The notes: generated from the letters alone by a model not told the origin. Shown: positions 1 to 12,968, counted from the first letter of the stretch. The stretch is DNA of 64,000 nucleotides from Antrodiella citrinella (GCA_004802725.1 SGPM01000065.1:1-64000), one strand, 5' to 3'. Numbers and translations are program-made.

Positions 1-478
1 GGAATAGAGTGTTCCGGGGACCGCAAGGTGGAGGTGACGATTGTGAAGGGGCCTGTGAGATGAAGGAGTTCGGACGAGAAGAAAAGGGATTATTAGATCT
101 GGTGCTAATGTGAGCATCGTCTAATCAACACAAGATACAAGACGCACCCATATGCAGACAACGCAGGCGGAGACATAGCTGAAGGACTCGTACTGTATAT
201 TTGTGGTTGCATCGGTGATAACTGCGTCTGTGGCGAGGCCGTGAATGCAGAAACGAGATGAACACTGGACTGGTCCTATTCAAGATCAGGGGCCAATACG
301 AGACGACAGAGGTATCTTGTCAAACCCTACCTGAATAAGTGTCGAGGATACCGGAAGAGGTGAAATGTATGACGTCGAGGATCCGGGTACGAATGTCGCG
401 TATTGTAAACCAGGCGAGGAATCGGACTCCGGAACAGAGACATCGACGAGCAGGTCGGGTTCCTTTCTACACGGCATT
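1..478. other. left edge, no gene assigned
   Basis: I see no convincing complete gene in the first 478 bases. On the minus strand an acceptor-like CTCACAG near 52-58 is followed by an open Pro/Ser/Gln-rich stretch running off the edge. This could be a 3' exon of the neighbouring epsin gene or the start of another gene. Nothing on the plus strand is supported. Confidence 0.3.
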
Positions 479-1587
479 TCAGCATGACGTCGTAACGTCA
501 ACACGGGACACGTACGCAGGAGGCGGACGTATGGTCGATGTCCTCAAAGTAGATGCGCCATTGTCTGTCAATGGGTTGAGACTCGGACGAACTTGTTGAT
601 CATCTTGCAAGCTCAGTTGCATAGCTCGCAACATATCCTTGTCTTCTGACGTCAGACCAGACCTGCCTTCCGTTGAACCAGGTGCGTGTTCGGCCATACT
701 GAGCTGTACAGCGCGATATAGCTGCATCTCTTCTGCTGTTCTCTTCTTCCTTGCTTTGCCTACTATGGGCTTGCCAATCAATTTTCCGGTTGGATGGTAA
801 TTGCCTGTGAAAGTAACTTCTCTAGCGACCTCTTTGCCCTTGCTGTCTTCCATAGCTCGAAGAAGGTCCGCGTGCTCGTCACCATAAAGCTCCCGGCTGA
901 TCTCCGGAGACGCAGAACTAGCCGCTCGCTCCAAAGTCAACGAATGGTCGCGTCTGGCCATGTTCTCGTTTTTGGTCTCTTCGTCAGCTCCGCTCAAAAT
1001 GGATTTTATTGAGGGTGAACGCATGACTTCGCGCGCCCGTCGCTTCGCACGGAGCAAAGACGGATTGGTGAGTATACTGGCAACGCTGGTGGCCTTTGCG
1101 CGGATTTGAGCCCCCTGGTCTGCATCTTTCTCGTCGACATACTCAAATTCCTTCAGGGTCTTTATTATATGCATGTTGGATTGGAGATAGGTGAGGACGG
1201 TTTCTGGACCATGTAGGAGTAGATGCTCGGAAAGGATGAGGGACTGGATCGCACATGAGTATATGTACTGTGACGAAGGACTTGTGAGACGCACCTTGTG
1301 AACATGTCTCCAGTTCTTTCCCTTGTCGCCCAACCTCTTACTGACAATTTCCATGATTTCGACAAATTCATCTCTGTAAACAGATGAGAACAGCGCTCCG
1401 ACATGAGCACCACAACAGTAAAGTGCGCCTACGGTTTGGATGACAGCTGTGTAATTTCTTCTAGCTCTTTGGCAGAGGGTGGCCATGGATCATTGGAGGT
1501 GGCATTTCGGACTTTGGCCTGAGTTTCGGAGTAGCCTAAGGTGTAGTGTTTTGCGATGCGAAGGGATTTCTTTCCGAGCAGAGACAT
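479..1587 (-). CDS. epsin-like ENTH-domain endocytic adaptor
   Basis: This is an epsin-type adaptor, which binds PtdIns(4,5)P2 membranes through an ENTH domain and ubiquitinated cargo through UIMs during clathrin endocytosis. Three exons read cleanly: 1587-1433, 1373-1295 and 1243-479, giving about 332 aa. The first exon carries the ENTH start, including KVRNATSNDPW. Exons 2 and 3 add DKGKNWRHVHK and HIIKTLKEFEYVDEKDADQG, so the domain covers roughly residues 1-140. Three UIM-like segments follow: DLLRAMEDSK, YRAVQLSMAEH and MLRAMQLSLQDD. The start at 1587 is the first ATG in frame with the ENTH domain. The gene is divergent from the MAP kinase downstream of it on the plus strand. No NPF motif is seen, only NPL. 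A donor-like GTACGT lies about 45 nt before the stop, so the true C-terminus may be spliced onto an exon further left. The family call is strong; the exact 3' end is not. Confidence 0.87.
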
Positions 1588-2635
1588 GCCAAGTGGATGC
1601 AACTGGGGAGAGAAAGGTTGGAAGAGGACGGTACGGTACGCTTACTCGTCTCTTGTACTGGTCGAAGGCCTTGTTTGGCCTTGGAAGCGCAGATCAAGTC
1701 ACCGTGGGTACAAGATATGTTCATCTGTCATTACGGACTCGATGATGGGAGTGATAGTTTAGGTGTGAACAGACTGCGGAACGGGTTTCAATTTGTTGAG
1801 ATATTTGACTCGTAGAATCACCGTGCGCGTGGCGCCGCCGGCGACTTCTCTCCTCGGAAACATGGGGACGAATCATTATGGAGAGCAGTAGTTGCATGGC
1901 TGAGGTGAATATCTTGACCGCGAAAAGAGAGGTACAAGGATGAGAATATTCGTAAAGGTTCTCAGAGCGTTCGCAACAATCATGGCAGCAGCGGTGGCAC
2001 CGACGGCGACGATGAAGAGGCGCAACGGCGGCGACGCGTCACGCTTCAAAATCAAATTTCATTTCGCGGTCATGTGCAATTTCGACGCGTAGTAGGCGCT
2101 CGTTGTACATACGCGATCGGTCGTTTGCAGCAAGTTTGCAGTGCCTGCCACGAACTTTGCATACACACCTCCACATCATGGATCTGATTCTGATGCCCCA
2201 AAGCACCTTTGTGATTCAGCCTGCATATCTCCACGTGCAGCAGAGATGTGCAACACATGCAAGGGCGAGGGAAGTCATTGTTTAGGTGAGTGTCAAACCC
2301 CAATGTTCGGATGAATGCAACGAAGTTGACCTCCTCGTGACATTCTCTAGGCTTGATTCATGGTCGTATCCTGGAAGTTATGGCCCTACACGTTGACGGA
2401 GGATGCAGAAAACACGACGCTACCTGGAGGATCTTGCACCAAACGCTTCCCATATATGGGCGGGCAGTGCTGATCGGAAGCGCTCATTGGTGGCTGCGTT
2501 TGGATCGATGGGCATGAAACACTGGCCTCGTCCTCTTCGACTTGGCTTTTAAGTACTCGACCATCAGTCCATTTGCTGATTCGTATTCGGACACTCCCTC
2601 TTCTCTCGTCGTCTTCACACACAATCACCCCAGCG
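1588..2635. promoter_or_regulatory. shared upstream region of epsin and MAPK genes
   Basis: About 1.05 kb lies between the two divergent start codons, with no supported gene. It contains two copies of ACGCGT (2034-2039 and 2085-2090). This is the core of the MluI cell-cycle box bound by MBF/SBF-type factors in fungi. No clear TATA box is placed. The regulatory role is inferred from the motif alone. Confidence 0.4.
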
Positions 2636-4490
<1,855 letters not shown>

Positions 4491-4894
4491 GTGTTACAGC
4501 GGTGTATGGACAAAGTTTGCATGGAAAGGAAAGGAGGTGAATTCATGAGTTGTTGTACGGATAGGTTGTATTGTTCGTCTACGATCTATAGTCTCGTTTG
4601 TCGTGTTTGTGTAGACAGACTGCCTTGATTATATATTGAAAGTTTCTTGTGTTGTTGCATCAGCTTTGGTGCCAAGATGCGTGGATTCTTGGCAAACATT
4701 AGGCACACGAATGCAATTGATCACAGTTGGAAGGTCGATGTTCCCATTCCCATACACTTCACATTATCAACCGCCATCTGGGAGGTAAGATTATTATAAG
4801 CCTCTCTGTCCCATCCAAATGGTAGGCAAGTTCTATAATCACACCTTAGACCACTACTCACTACTAGTACTAGCCTGTGTCACCAATTCCGATC
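4491..4894. other. intergenic, 3' of MAPK
   Basis: No gene is seen here. The segment holds the AT-rich 3' flank of the MAP kinase gene (TATATATTG near 4630) and the short promoter of the DUF952 gene, with TTATTATAAG near 4791. Confidence 0.5.
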
Positions 4895-5305
4895 ATGTCC
4901 TCCGAAGAAAACCTGACACCGACCTACATCTACAAACTCGTCCCCTCTTTTCCTCCCCCATATCCTCTCCCCGACCGCCTCCCCGTCAGTGCCCTCGACG
5001 AAAAGGACCAATTCCTGCACCTTTCCACCTCAAAACAAGTGTCCCGCACGCTCAAACTCTACTTCAAAGACGAGACTAAAGTCTACGTTCTCCGCATCTC
5101 ATACGATCATGTTGTGAAGGACATCAGGTGGGAGGACTCGAAAAATGGGGCGCCGGGAGCCGTAGGTGGGGAGGGGATCTTCCCGCATTTGTATAATGGG
5201 TTGAAGTTGGGACGGGACGTGGTGGAGAGTGTGCAGGAGTGGGAGAACGGAGATGGTCAGTGGGATGAGGCGTTGAAGAAAGCGGAAGGATGGTTGATCT
5301 ATTAG
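4895..5305 (+). CDS. DUF952 family protein
   Basis: This is an intron-less 136-aa protein of the DUF952 family, a widespread small single-domain family whose biochemical role is not established. The fit comes from the opening YIYKLVP, the segment LDEKDQFLHLSTSKQVSRTL at about residues 28-47 and the turn FPHLYNGLKL near residue 95. In this family 'D...FIHLS' and 'FPHLYG.L' are the hallmarks. The length is slightly above the usual 100-120 aa because of a GAPGAVGGEG loop. The ATG at 4895 is chosen because the earlier in-frame codon at 4877 is GTG, not ATG. The stop is followed within 100 nt by the convergent minus-strand reading frame at 5405. Confidence 0.85.
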   Translation: MSSEENLTPTYIYKLVPSFPPPYPLPDRLPVSALDEKDQFLHLSTSKQVSRTLKLYFKDETKVYVLRISYDHVVKDIRWEDSKNGAPGAVGGEGIFPHLYNGLKLGRDVVESVQEWENGDGQWDEALKKAEGWLIY

Positions 5306-5402
5306 ATCTTGTCGCAATCCGAAGTCAAAATACGATGCGGAAAACACAGGTGTACGATATTCAAACTTGAAGCTTGAAAGCTTGAACGGCCCAGCTTGAC
5401 TA

Positions 5403-5540
5403 CTATTTTGCTGAATCGTCCAGTCCCCACTCATCCAAGTCAGATTTCATAGGCGGCAAGAACCCGATCCCCGCGATCCTGATCATGGTCTCCATCTGCG
5501 AAATGCCACTCTCAATTGTTGCGGGTCTGGATCCCGCCAT
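5403..5540 (-). CDS. 45-codon reading frame, small protein or last exon
   Basis: This minus-strand frame encodes 45 residues. It opens with MAGSRPATIE and ends GLDDSAK, with a continuous protein-like composition (ISQMETMIRIAGIGFLPPMK in the middle) and no low complexity. It is convergent with the DUF952 gene. The codon before the ATG is open for several residues until an in-frame TGA, and TGAGTCAG just upstream could serve as a splice acceptor. It could therefore be the last exon of a gene whose earlier exons I cannot trace. I do not recognise the product. Confidence 0.4.
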   Translation of the reverse strand: MAGSRPATIESGISQMETMIRIAGIGFLPPMKSDLDEWGLDDSAK

Positions 5541-5639
5541 CCACGTAGATCCCCGACGCCTGACTCATCCCGTACCTAACATGGGTCTAGAACTCCCGAC
5601 TCCCCGACTCGTCTTATCTCGTCTCCTTGCTCTCCGTTC

Positions 5640-5910
5640 CTAACCTATAAATGTAGCCGCAATATGCTTCCATGTCTTCCGCTCCTCCTTTGATTTCTCA
5701 TCATGTCTCGACCTTCTCCTAATATTACTTAGCGTTCTAGTTGCATGTATCAGGTCTTTTCCCGTTTTCACACGCAGGTGCAAACTTACGACCGGTCGCT
5801 CAGAGAACGATCGCCCAAACACGATGGCGACCATGAGACCGCAAATTCCTAATATTAACGGCGCAAGTACTTCAGTGAGGTCCATGGGTGACCTACGCCT
5901 CTCTAATGCA
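5640..5910 (-). pseudogene. MFS transporter fragment
   Basis: A short minus-strand stretch resembles the middle of a 14-TM MFS antiporter. HPWTSLK is followed, one base out of frame, by VLAPLILGICGLMVAIVFGR and SFSERPV, then a donor-like GTAAGT at 5789. The same pattern, with different residues, occurs in the complete MFS gene just upstream (LIFAWKSSRVLTPLIVGIYL). Neither the preceding nor the following family exons can be found here. I read it as a leftover of a second transporter copy with a single-base frameshift. It could also be an isolated exon of a gene I failed to assemble. Confidence 0.45.
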
Positions 5911-6246
5911 GCAGCCTAGCCTGCACCTCCGAGTCCAACTACTAATAATCCGAAGTCAAAAGATGAACATTTAAATAATTATCGTGCCTACAGGAGAAAA
6001 ACTTTACCCATCTTGTTGTAATTCGTGTAGACGCTTTCAGTACTGGCAGTAAGTACACGCGAACACTGTACAGTGCGCACTCTGAACGTCCGTGTCGCTG
6101 GCAGTCGTATGGACCGGCTAAAGAGCCGCCAGCGCGTTTGTGGACGTTTGTGGCGAACGCTTTCCGCTTTAGGAAGGTTCTGTAGATCGCAGCGAGTGTC
6201 CGCGACAAGTGGCTGATTGCCTGTGACCCTTACAGTACGTAATGTG
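5911..6246. other. intergenic
   Basis: No supported gene is seen between the MFS fragment and the stop codon of the complete MFS gene. Confidence 0.4.
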
Positions 6247-8411
6247 TTATACATGCTGTTTAGTTTGTTCTTGTTCGCATCCGACTCGGACACCCATCCG
6301 ATCGCTCTCCCCCGGGCCTGTACTTGTACCCGCTTGTCGCATGAGAGCGCAGCTCAAGAGACCCACAAGAGTAACACCAAACATCGCATGCCATACAGCT
6401 CTCAAGCTACTGCCAAGAGCATCCTGTATGAGTACCTTCGTCGCGTCATCGAAAGAATGGATGATGGGTAATATTCCATAGAAAGGAGTGGTCGCATCTA
6501 TCAAGGAAGGTGATGCTCTTGATAGACGCGGTACGAGACCTCCTTGGAGGAGACTTGCGCCGACGGACATTCCAAGGAGCTGCGCACAGAAGGAATCGGC
6601 ACTTAGCGAGAAAGCAGGTCATTGATCGAACACAACTCACTCCTCCTAGTGCTTGAACAAATGTGTGAAATGTCAGCGCTCTGGTATGGTCGGCGACCGG
6701 CAGTGGCGCAAGGACCGGAAACTCTGTAGCGGTAGACAAAAATCCGCCGCCGATAGCCACAATGACAGGGGAAAAGATGGCGTTTGGCAAGTGAGTGTCT
6801 TGTTGTAATGTAGTCATGAGTCCGTAACCAATCAAGGAGACGAGCCATCCAATGCAGCAGTGGACTCGAGGTGCCTTGGTGATGGTTAGAGAAATGGTGG
6901 CGAGAATCGTGCCGAGTCCGACAGGAATTCCAATTGCGAGAGAGGAGACGTCGGACCGAGTAAGACTCAAATCCTTGTGACAATATTGGTAATAGAACGG
7001 GACATAGTCTATAAAAGAGTCAGCAGCGATTTAATCCAGAGCATTGGGACGCACAAATAGTGCCCAGCAGGAGGAACCAGTTTAAGAAGTGTTGTACGGT
7101 CCCACTGATGGTGGTCAGATTCAGGAATATCGAGCGCGGTATCTGTCAACGTAATCATTTGAGAACTGAAACTTCAATGCAGCTAGACCATAGACTGAAG
7201 GAAACTGACCAATGGGATCCTGGAGGGGCATCCACCGAGCAGGATTGCCAGCACGATTAGATATATCCCAACGATGAGAGGAGTCAGAACTCGAGAGGAT
7301 TTCCAGGCGAATATCAGTCCAGCGTATGTCAGAGCGATTCCGGTCAATAATGAACCGATAGTCATCAGTAAACAGCCCCTGAAGTGGTCCAATCAGCAAT
7401 CAATACTTGGACGAGAAGTTGGAGGACATACGTCCAATCCAGGTTGACTAGTCTGGCTGATAATGGCACCATAGGCTTACTCGCTCTCATACGCAAGGAA
7501 AGACATGTAAAAACCAAGGTGACAGCGCTGAATGGCAAAGTCATGACTAGGGCTTTCATCAGTAACTTTCTAGCCGAAGTGAAGGTATTGCGTACAGAAA
7601 ATCCACCTCCATGCCCCGGCTTCAGCAAAAGCGCTGCCGACCAACGGGCTGACTGCAGCAGCCGTGGCATATATCCTAGGCTGATGCTCGTATCAAAGTA
7701 AAAAAACCCACGGATTGAACATACATACGCGCATAAGACTGTGTTTGATAATGCACGCCGCTGTAACGGGACCAAATCCGCCAGAACGACCGCAGGATAT
7801 AGCAGAAGACCGCTGCCACCCAATCCCTGCACAGCTATCGGTATGAAATTAGCCAAGGATGCTGAGAACAGCATCATATCTTACCTCTGGCTACAGCCAG
7901 CCACACAATATTTTTCGCGCAACCGCACAAGATGGATCCCAACGAAAACAGTCCCAGAGACATCAATACTGCATTAAATATATCGAACACCTTATCTTGA
8001 TGATCAGAATGGACTTCCGCTTATTCTGGATCTACATACCTCTGCAATGTTGGCACTTATCGGTATGAACACCATGCTAGTAATTGCATACGCTGATACA
8101 GCCCATACATAATTTATACCGGTCAATCCGCCGAGGTCTTGTGCAACGATCGGTAGTGCAGACGCGATGGAGGTCTAGATATCGGTTAGAAGTCAGGTAC
8201 TAAGATTTATAGATCGAAAACCACTCACCAAGGCCCACCCGGAGAGTAATGAGCACAGACAGACGGTCGTGAATGTGAACCCAAACCTCAGATCCAGATC
8301 CCCCTTTCCCACCGAGGACTCAGCGGAGGAATCGTCCTCTGAGCTGTGCTGTGAACAACTCCTGAGCTCAGAATGTGTGGGGGACGATTTCATCTCTGAA
8401 AAGTCAGGCAT
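6247..8411 (-). CDS. MFS transporter, DHA2/TRI12-like (14 TM)
   Basis: This is a plasma-membrane proton-coupled efflux carrier of the major facilitator superfamily, probably exporting a small organic compound; the substrate is not deducible. Nine or so exons join to roughly 500 aa. The cytosolic N-terminus is Ser-rich. Then come TM1 (FGFTFTTVCLCSLLSGWAL), GINYVWAVSAYAITSMVFIP, CGCAKNIVWLAVARAVQGLG, LLLYPAVVLADLVPLQRRAL, WRWIF and the late segments LAIGIPVGLGTILATISLTI and VWHAMFGVTLVGLLSCALM. The start at 8411 is preferred; an upstream ATG at 8474 sits directly on a TATATA run. The family's loop motif A (DxxGRR/K after TM2) is missing: the text goes from VFDIF directly to NAVLMSLGLF. Remnants of a second MFS copy lie downstream. 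The family call is firm; whether the transporter works is open. Confidence 0.8.
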
Positions 8412-9324
8412 GAATCCTGACGGGTGGGGGACGTGATAGGCGAGAAAGTGTTCATAGTCTGAGATCCTATGCATATATAGAGGAACGGAAACCTTTGACC
8501 GATCAAGTAGAAGACAGATACTTACAGGATAGGAACACACACCTGCGCCGGGCCATCGGAGCGCGCATCCGCTTTCTTCAACTATACATTGCTAAAAAGC
8601 GGTGTTGTGACGCCACATTAAGCACACCGAGAATCGGCTAGAGGGACGGATATTTGGTTGCAGGTTAACCCGAGACTTCCGTCTCGACATTGTGGTCCGG
8701 TGGTCACGCATATATCAAAGGAAGCGCGAGTGTGTTCCCACTTCCGTACGTGTTTGAACCGCTCGTGCCCTAGCTGAGATGTAAAGACACTCAAAGCAAT
8801 ATCTGCATCAGGATCTTTCACACACCCGATGAGCCACACCATTCTTCGAAGCTTGCCTCGAGGGACATACCTCATCTGTACGATTGTTCTCGGCTGTGCG
8901 ATATAGGAAATCTTAGCATACGAGCGTCGAGCTGCTAACAAACCCGTCGCTGACTCGAGGTCATCGCTGTGAGCTCGGAACGAACACGCGTTGCATAATA
9001 GTCGGATGATGCCACAGGAACTGTCCGGGGAACTGTCCGTTCGCTTTGCCACCGTCAGACCGAGGATGTCGCCGCTGCCACATACGTGCACCGTAAGAAC
9101 GCTGACGACCGTAGCCTACCAAGTATCGTTCGACAGGACCCGGTCACCCTGACATACCAATACAGCTGAGCAATAATGCCGTCGGACCAATGCGTGACCT
9201 AGGGCGGCAGACATATCAATCATCATAAAGTCCAAAAGGATATGATACCATTAATATTACTGTTCTGACAGGAAGCAGGAAGAAAGAACGCAAATCTATC
9301 CTCGTGGAGGAACCAGAAGAAGGG
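8412..9324. other. intergenic between MFS and phosphatase genes
   Basis: This is the upstream region of the MFS gene and the 3' flank of the phosphatase. A 157-codon minus-strand open frame (8618-9091) is present, but it has no recognisable motif or splice pattern and I do not call it. Confidence 0.4.
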
Positions 9325-11924
9325 TTACGCTAACGGTTTCTCAGGTGGGTATCCAGTAGTGGTATTCCACCCCGAGCCATGTGGCACTTTCCAATCACCA
9401 TTGCAGCCCCAGTCCCAGTCTGTGTTCTTCGACATTTCACGTTGGGCGTCTATGAACGTTGACAGAGGGCACATGCCGTCTTTCTGCTCGGGACAGCCTT
9501 TCAGCGACGTCAGCGGGGTGACACCGTCGTTAATGACAATGCGAATCTGTGGGTCGCGGATAGACGAGCAGGAAAGCACTGCCAGAAGGAGACGGCTGAG
9601 TATGAAGAGAATAGCGGGAGCAGAAGGACGTACGTTGGAACTGAATGTTGGTAGCGAAAGGTGCCAAGTGTGAGACCTTGAAGGACCTGTGCGTGGGAAT
9701 GTGATCAGCAGGGAGAGGTCCGTCCGCGGCAAAGTTCGTCAGATTCAGCGCCGTGATAACTAGAGGTTATTTGTAAGTGACGCTCAGATGGAGACACGAC
9801 CGATGCTTACTGTTGAGGACGACAACTTCGTGAGTGGCGTCAACGTATAAGTTGTGGTCCAGTGGGAAGGTGACAGGATTGTCGTTCAATGTGGCGTTGG
9901 TCGAAGAATTGTGAACCGCAATTGGTGTCTGCGTAAGCCGAGCAAGCATCTCTTGCACGTAACCGATACCTTGGACACGGGCCACTGGGGAACCGAAGGC
10001 CGAATCGTACCTACATGGATACATAACATAAGAAAACGACACGGCATGGATCAGTTAGCACAGCAAGCCTCACCAGAAGTAAAGATCGAGCCTGAAGACA
10101 TCGCCTCTAGTGAGTAATGGAACCGATGCTAAGATGAGCTAGAACGCACGAGTAGTCGAAGCCCTTCCATTCTTCTTCGGTGAAAAGCTCGCAGAACTTG
10201 GAGTAGCCGATTGCCACGGTCTGTCATCAATATATGAGGTCCAACACGTTAAAAGCAAACGGCGGATCGACGGACTTCATAGGCACACAGCTGCTGGAAG
10301 GTGTAGACGTCTTCGATGCTCAAGTCGTACCCCTTCATAAGAGGAGCCAGCCGAGTATGCGCGTCGGCGAGATAAATCGCTGTCCATTGACGCACGTAGT
10401 GCAGGGAGCGAGAAGCCCTGTCCTTGGAGTTCGCATTCGGGCACCTGGCACAACGCAAGTCAGTAAGAGGCAAGATCTCCAAAATTTCGTACCTACGTCT
10501 TGTAAGGTGCCAACGTGTTGTTGAACTGTGACATCGGTCAGCCAACAACCTGGATTGTCTTCTCAAAAAGCGACTCACTCCGTCAGCTTCGATGGTGATA
10601 CTCTGCTGGTATTGACCCTCAAAGGGATACCCGAAGAAGCCAATAGCAAAATTAAGTGCTGAAGAAAGCATACGATCCCTTGGAGCGTATAAGCTAGGAT
10701 TATCGAAGATCTAAGCACCATGCTCACTGAGACTCTGTTCGGAACACCGGAAGCGTGTGGGTCTCGGTGAAATTCTTCGCGACGACCGTGGTTGAGTAAA
10801 TTTTGCAAGTGAACGAAGATAGATCTCGTTACCTTGAGCAGATAGCCGTATTTGATGCGCATTGACACGCCGAGGTCAACTGAACATATGTCAGCCAAAA
10901 TTGAAATCAAGGCCTATGTGACTTACACAGTTGTTGTCGTCCAAAGGGTGTCAAGACTGAAAACTAGATTAGATGAGTCTGGCATTCTATTCGTGGGTTT
11001 TGCATACCTTCCTCTCCAAGCTTGTACGTCCTATGACACATGTTCAGGCTTACGAAAGAAGCAAAGTAAGACAGACGAACCAGTCATTCATGAAACTAAG
11101 CTCCCCGTGTGTGTTCCAACCAGCGGCGGCATTGTGTAAACGAGAAGAGAAATTGGCAGGTCCACCGTACGAAGCTACAAGAACAACATCAATCATGACT
11201 CTACTCAAGAACTGAGCTGTTGCTTACCGTAGCTTGTTGGGTAACGGGCACCATGACGGTGCAAGAAGTGCAAACCGGTAATTTGACAGGTCTCGGGCGC
11301 TTCGGGAGTAGAATCAAGACCGAACGCTCCTTTGCTTACGCTGAACCAGGGCGATAAGTTGCCCCAGTGCTTGAATATGTCGAAATGATGGGAGGATGAT
11401 CCAGTGGCGTTGTGCTTGGAAGTGAATGAAAGTGGGGAGACCAGATGGGGAGCCCCAGTATGGATGGGGTATGCGGGAGCGGTCTGGATTAAACCTGCCT
11501 CGGCACCTGTCGGTGTGGGTCCAGCATATCCAACAGAGGAGGGGAACAGGGACGGGAACGCATTGGTGGGTGAAGTTGGAGGGTAGCGATCAACCACCGT
11601 CGAGCCCGCGTCAGGGGAAGCGAAAATGTCTACATGCGATGACGTGTGTTGTGAGCTGCCCGTGTGGCATACAATGTATTGAACGACGACGCATGCAAGG
11701 ATTCCAGCGAGGAAGGATACGACGTGTGTGACTCGTGCACGAGTGGCCGCGCAGCACTTCGTAGAGGTCTTCGGCACGGTCTCAGTCACCTGAGGGTATT
11801 CTTTGGGAGACAGCAGGGCTTCCTGCTCATGGGTATCCTGCTCTGTTGGGTGAGAACTCTTATACTCCTCTCCAGCTTCTAAATCTCCGTAAGACCTCCC
11901 ATATTGCTCCGATGGGACAGCCAT
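9325..11924 (-). CDS. histidine acid phosphatase / phytase-like, membrane-anchored
   Basis: This is a branch-2 histidine phosphatase, which hydrolyses phosphomonoesters outside the plasma membrane or in the secretory path. The first exon (from 11924) encodes an acidic cytosolic tail, one hydrophobic helix (VVSFLAGILACVVVQYIVC) and a Ser/Pro-rich stalk. The catalytic RHGARYP follows in LHFLHRHGARYPTSYG. Later exons give NAAAGWNTHGELSFMNDW, VLTPFGRQQL, GVSMRIKYGYLLK, FTETHTLPVFRTESQDRML and ALNFAIGFFGYP. Further exons carry a Cys-rich C-terminal half with PNANSK, LYVDATHEVVVLN and IRIVINDGVTPL. The usual proton-donor His-Asp pair is His-Glu here. The protein is a type II membrane protein rather than a simple secreted phytase, since no cleavable signal is seen. 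The start is the first ATG; an earlier in-frame codon at 11948 is GTG. Confidence 0.85.
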
Positions 11925-12968
11925 GATGCTGGCACCGGCTGAATTCACTACTCAAGTTCTGAGTAGGTGGTAAAATCGATAGCACGACAGAGACTTACAC
12001 GTCTTGTCCGACTGCATGAACACACAACGGCTCTTGTGCGACAAAGTTGGCAAAGGACCAGAGAGCGTTATGGATAACGGAACGGTGACAAGAGCTTGCC
12101 GCCAGGCCGAAAGCTCATACAGGCGCTCATTGCGTGTACGTAATCACCCGCCCACGTGGCCACCAAGCTGGCAGTCCTCGAGTCCTGGTCCTCCTCTTTG
12201 AGTCTTTCGTCTCGAAGTTCACGTTGCAAAGTCGCGTTCGGATTGAACACCACTAGCACCTGGATGATTCGTATGAAACCTCGACCTATTCTGATTCTTT
12301 GTAACGGACTCTCCGTCACTTTTGAAGTACTCTTATTTAGAATTCATCAAGCAGTGCGGACACTCACTGTCACTTCACTCAGAATACACTCCACAATATG
12401 CACGGATATACATCTATTTTTTTACTACCATAGTGTGCCACACACCTATTCTAGTAGATTTTACTTGTGTAGTAAGTTTGACTAGAGCGACTGAGCGGCG
12501 CACTTCGATTCAGAAGAATTTGCAGAATGCAAATGAATCTGCACATCCACGGCCAGTTTTTTCATTGTGTAGATCTAGAACATGTCCTCGTGTGCAGTCT
12601 TCCGAAATGGCTCATTCACCTCCCGCGATAAATGAAACTAGGTAGCACTGAGGCTCAGGCTGTACATGTTCACTTCTGTTGTACAGCGTTGGTAACCGGT
12701 AAACCTTCCTTTGTACCGTCTAGTTTCTAATTTTCTGTGCCACTGGTGGGGATTTGCAGCGTTTGCTACTCCGGTGACTGCGAAGTTCGAGCTGGCCACT
12801 CTAAGATTCGGGCACTCAAATTGGAAGAGGAACGCCTAAACGCGGTCACGTGTTGTCGCGTTGTTGAAACGAACTTCGCACGGTGGTCGTCCGAGGTTTG
12901 CTTTCGCCCACTGCCTTCTCTTCAACCCCCGCCCACTGCGCCACCCTTTCTCTCCGTCGTCGCTCACG
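11925..12968. promoter_or_regulatory. divergent promoter, phosphatase and BUD4-like gene
   Basis: About 1.04 kb separates two divergent start codons and holds no supported gene. Near the BUD4-like gene, AACGCGGTCACGTG (12839-12852) combines an ACGCG core with a CACGTG E-box, followed by a second GTCGCG at 12855-12860. The same composite occurs in front of the BRCT gene at 52410-52426. The function is inferred from the motif. Confidence 0.4.

Noticed and set aside
8618..9091. 157-codon minus-strand frame upstream of the MFS gene
   Set aside because: No motif, no coding-like composition and no splice-linked neighbours; too weak to call.
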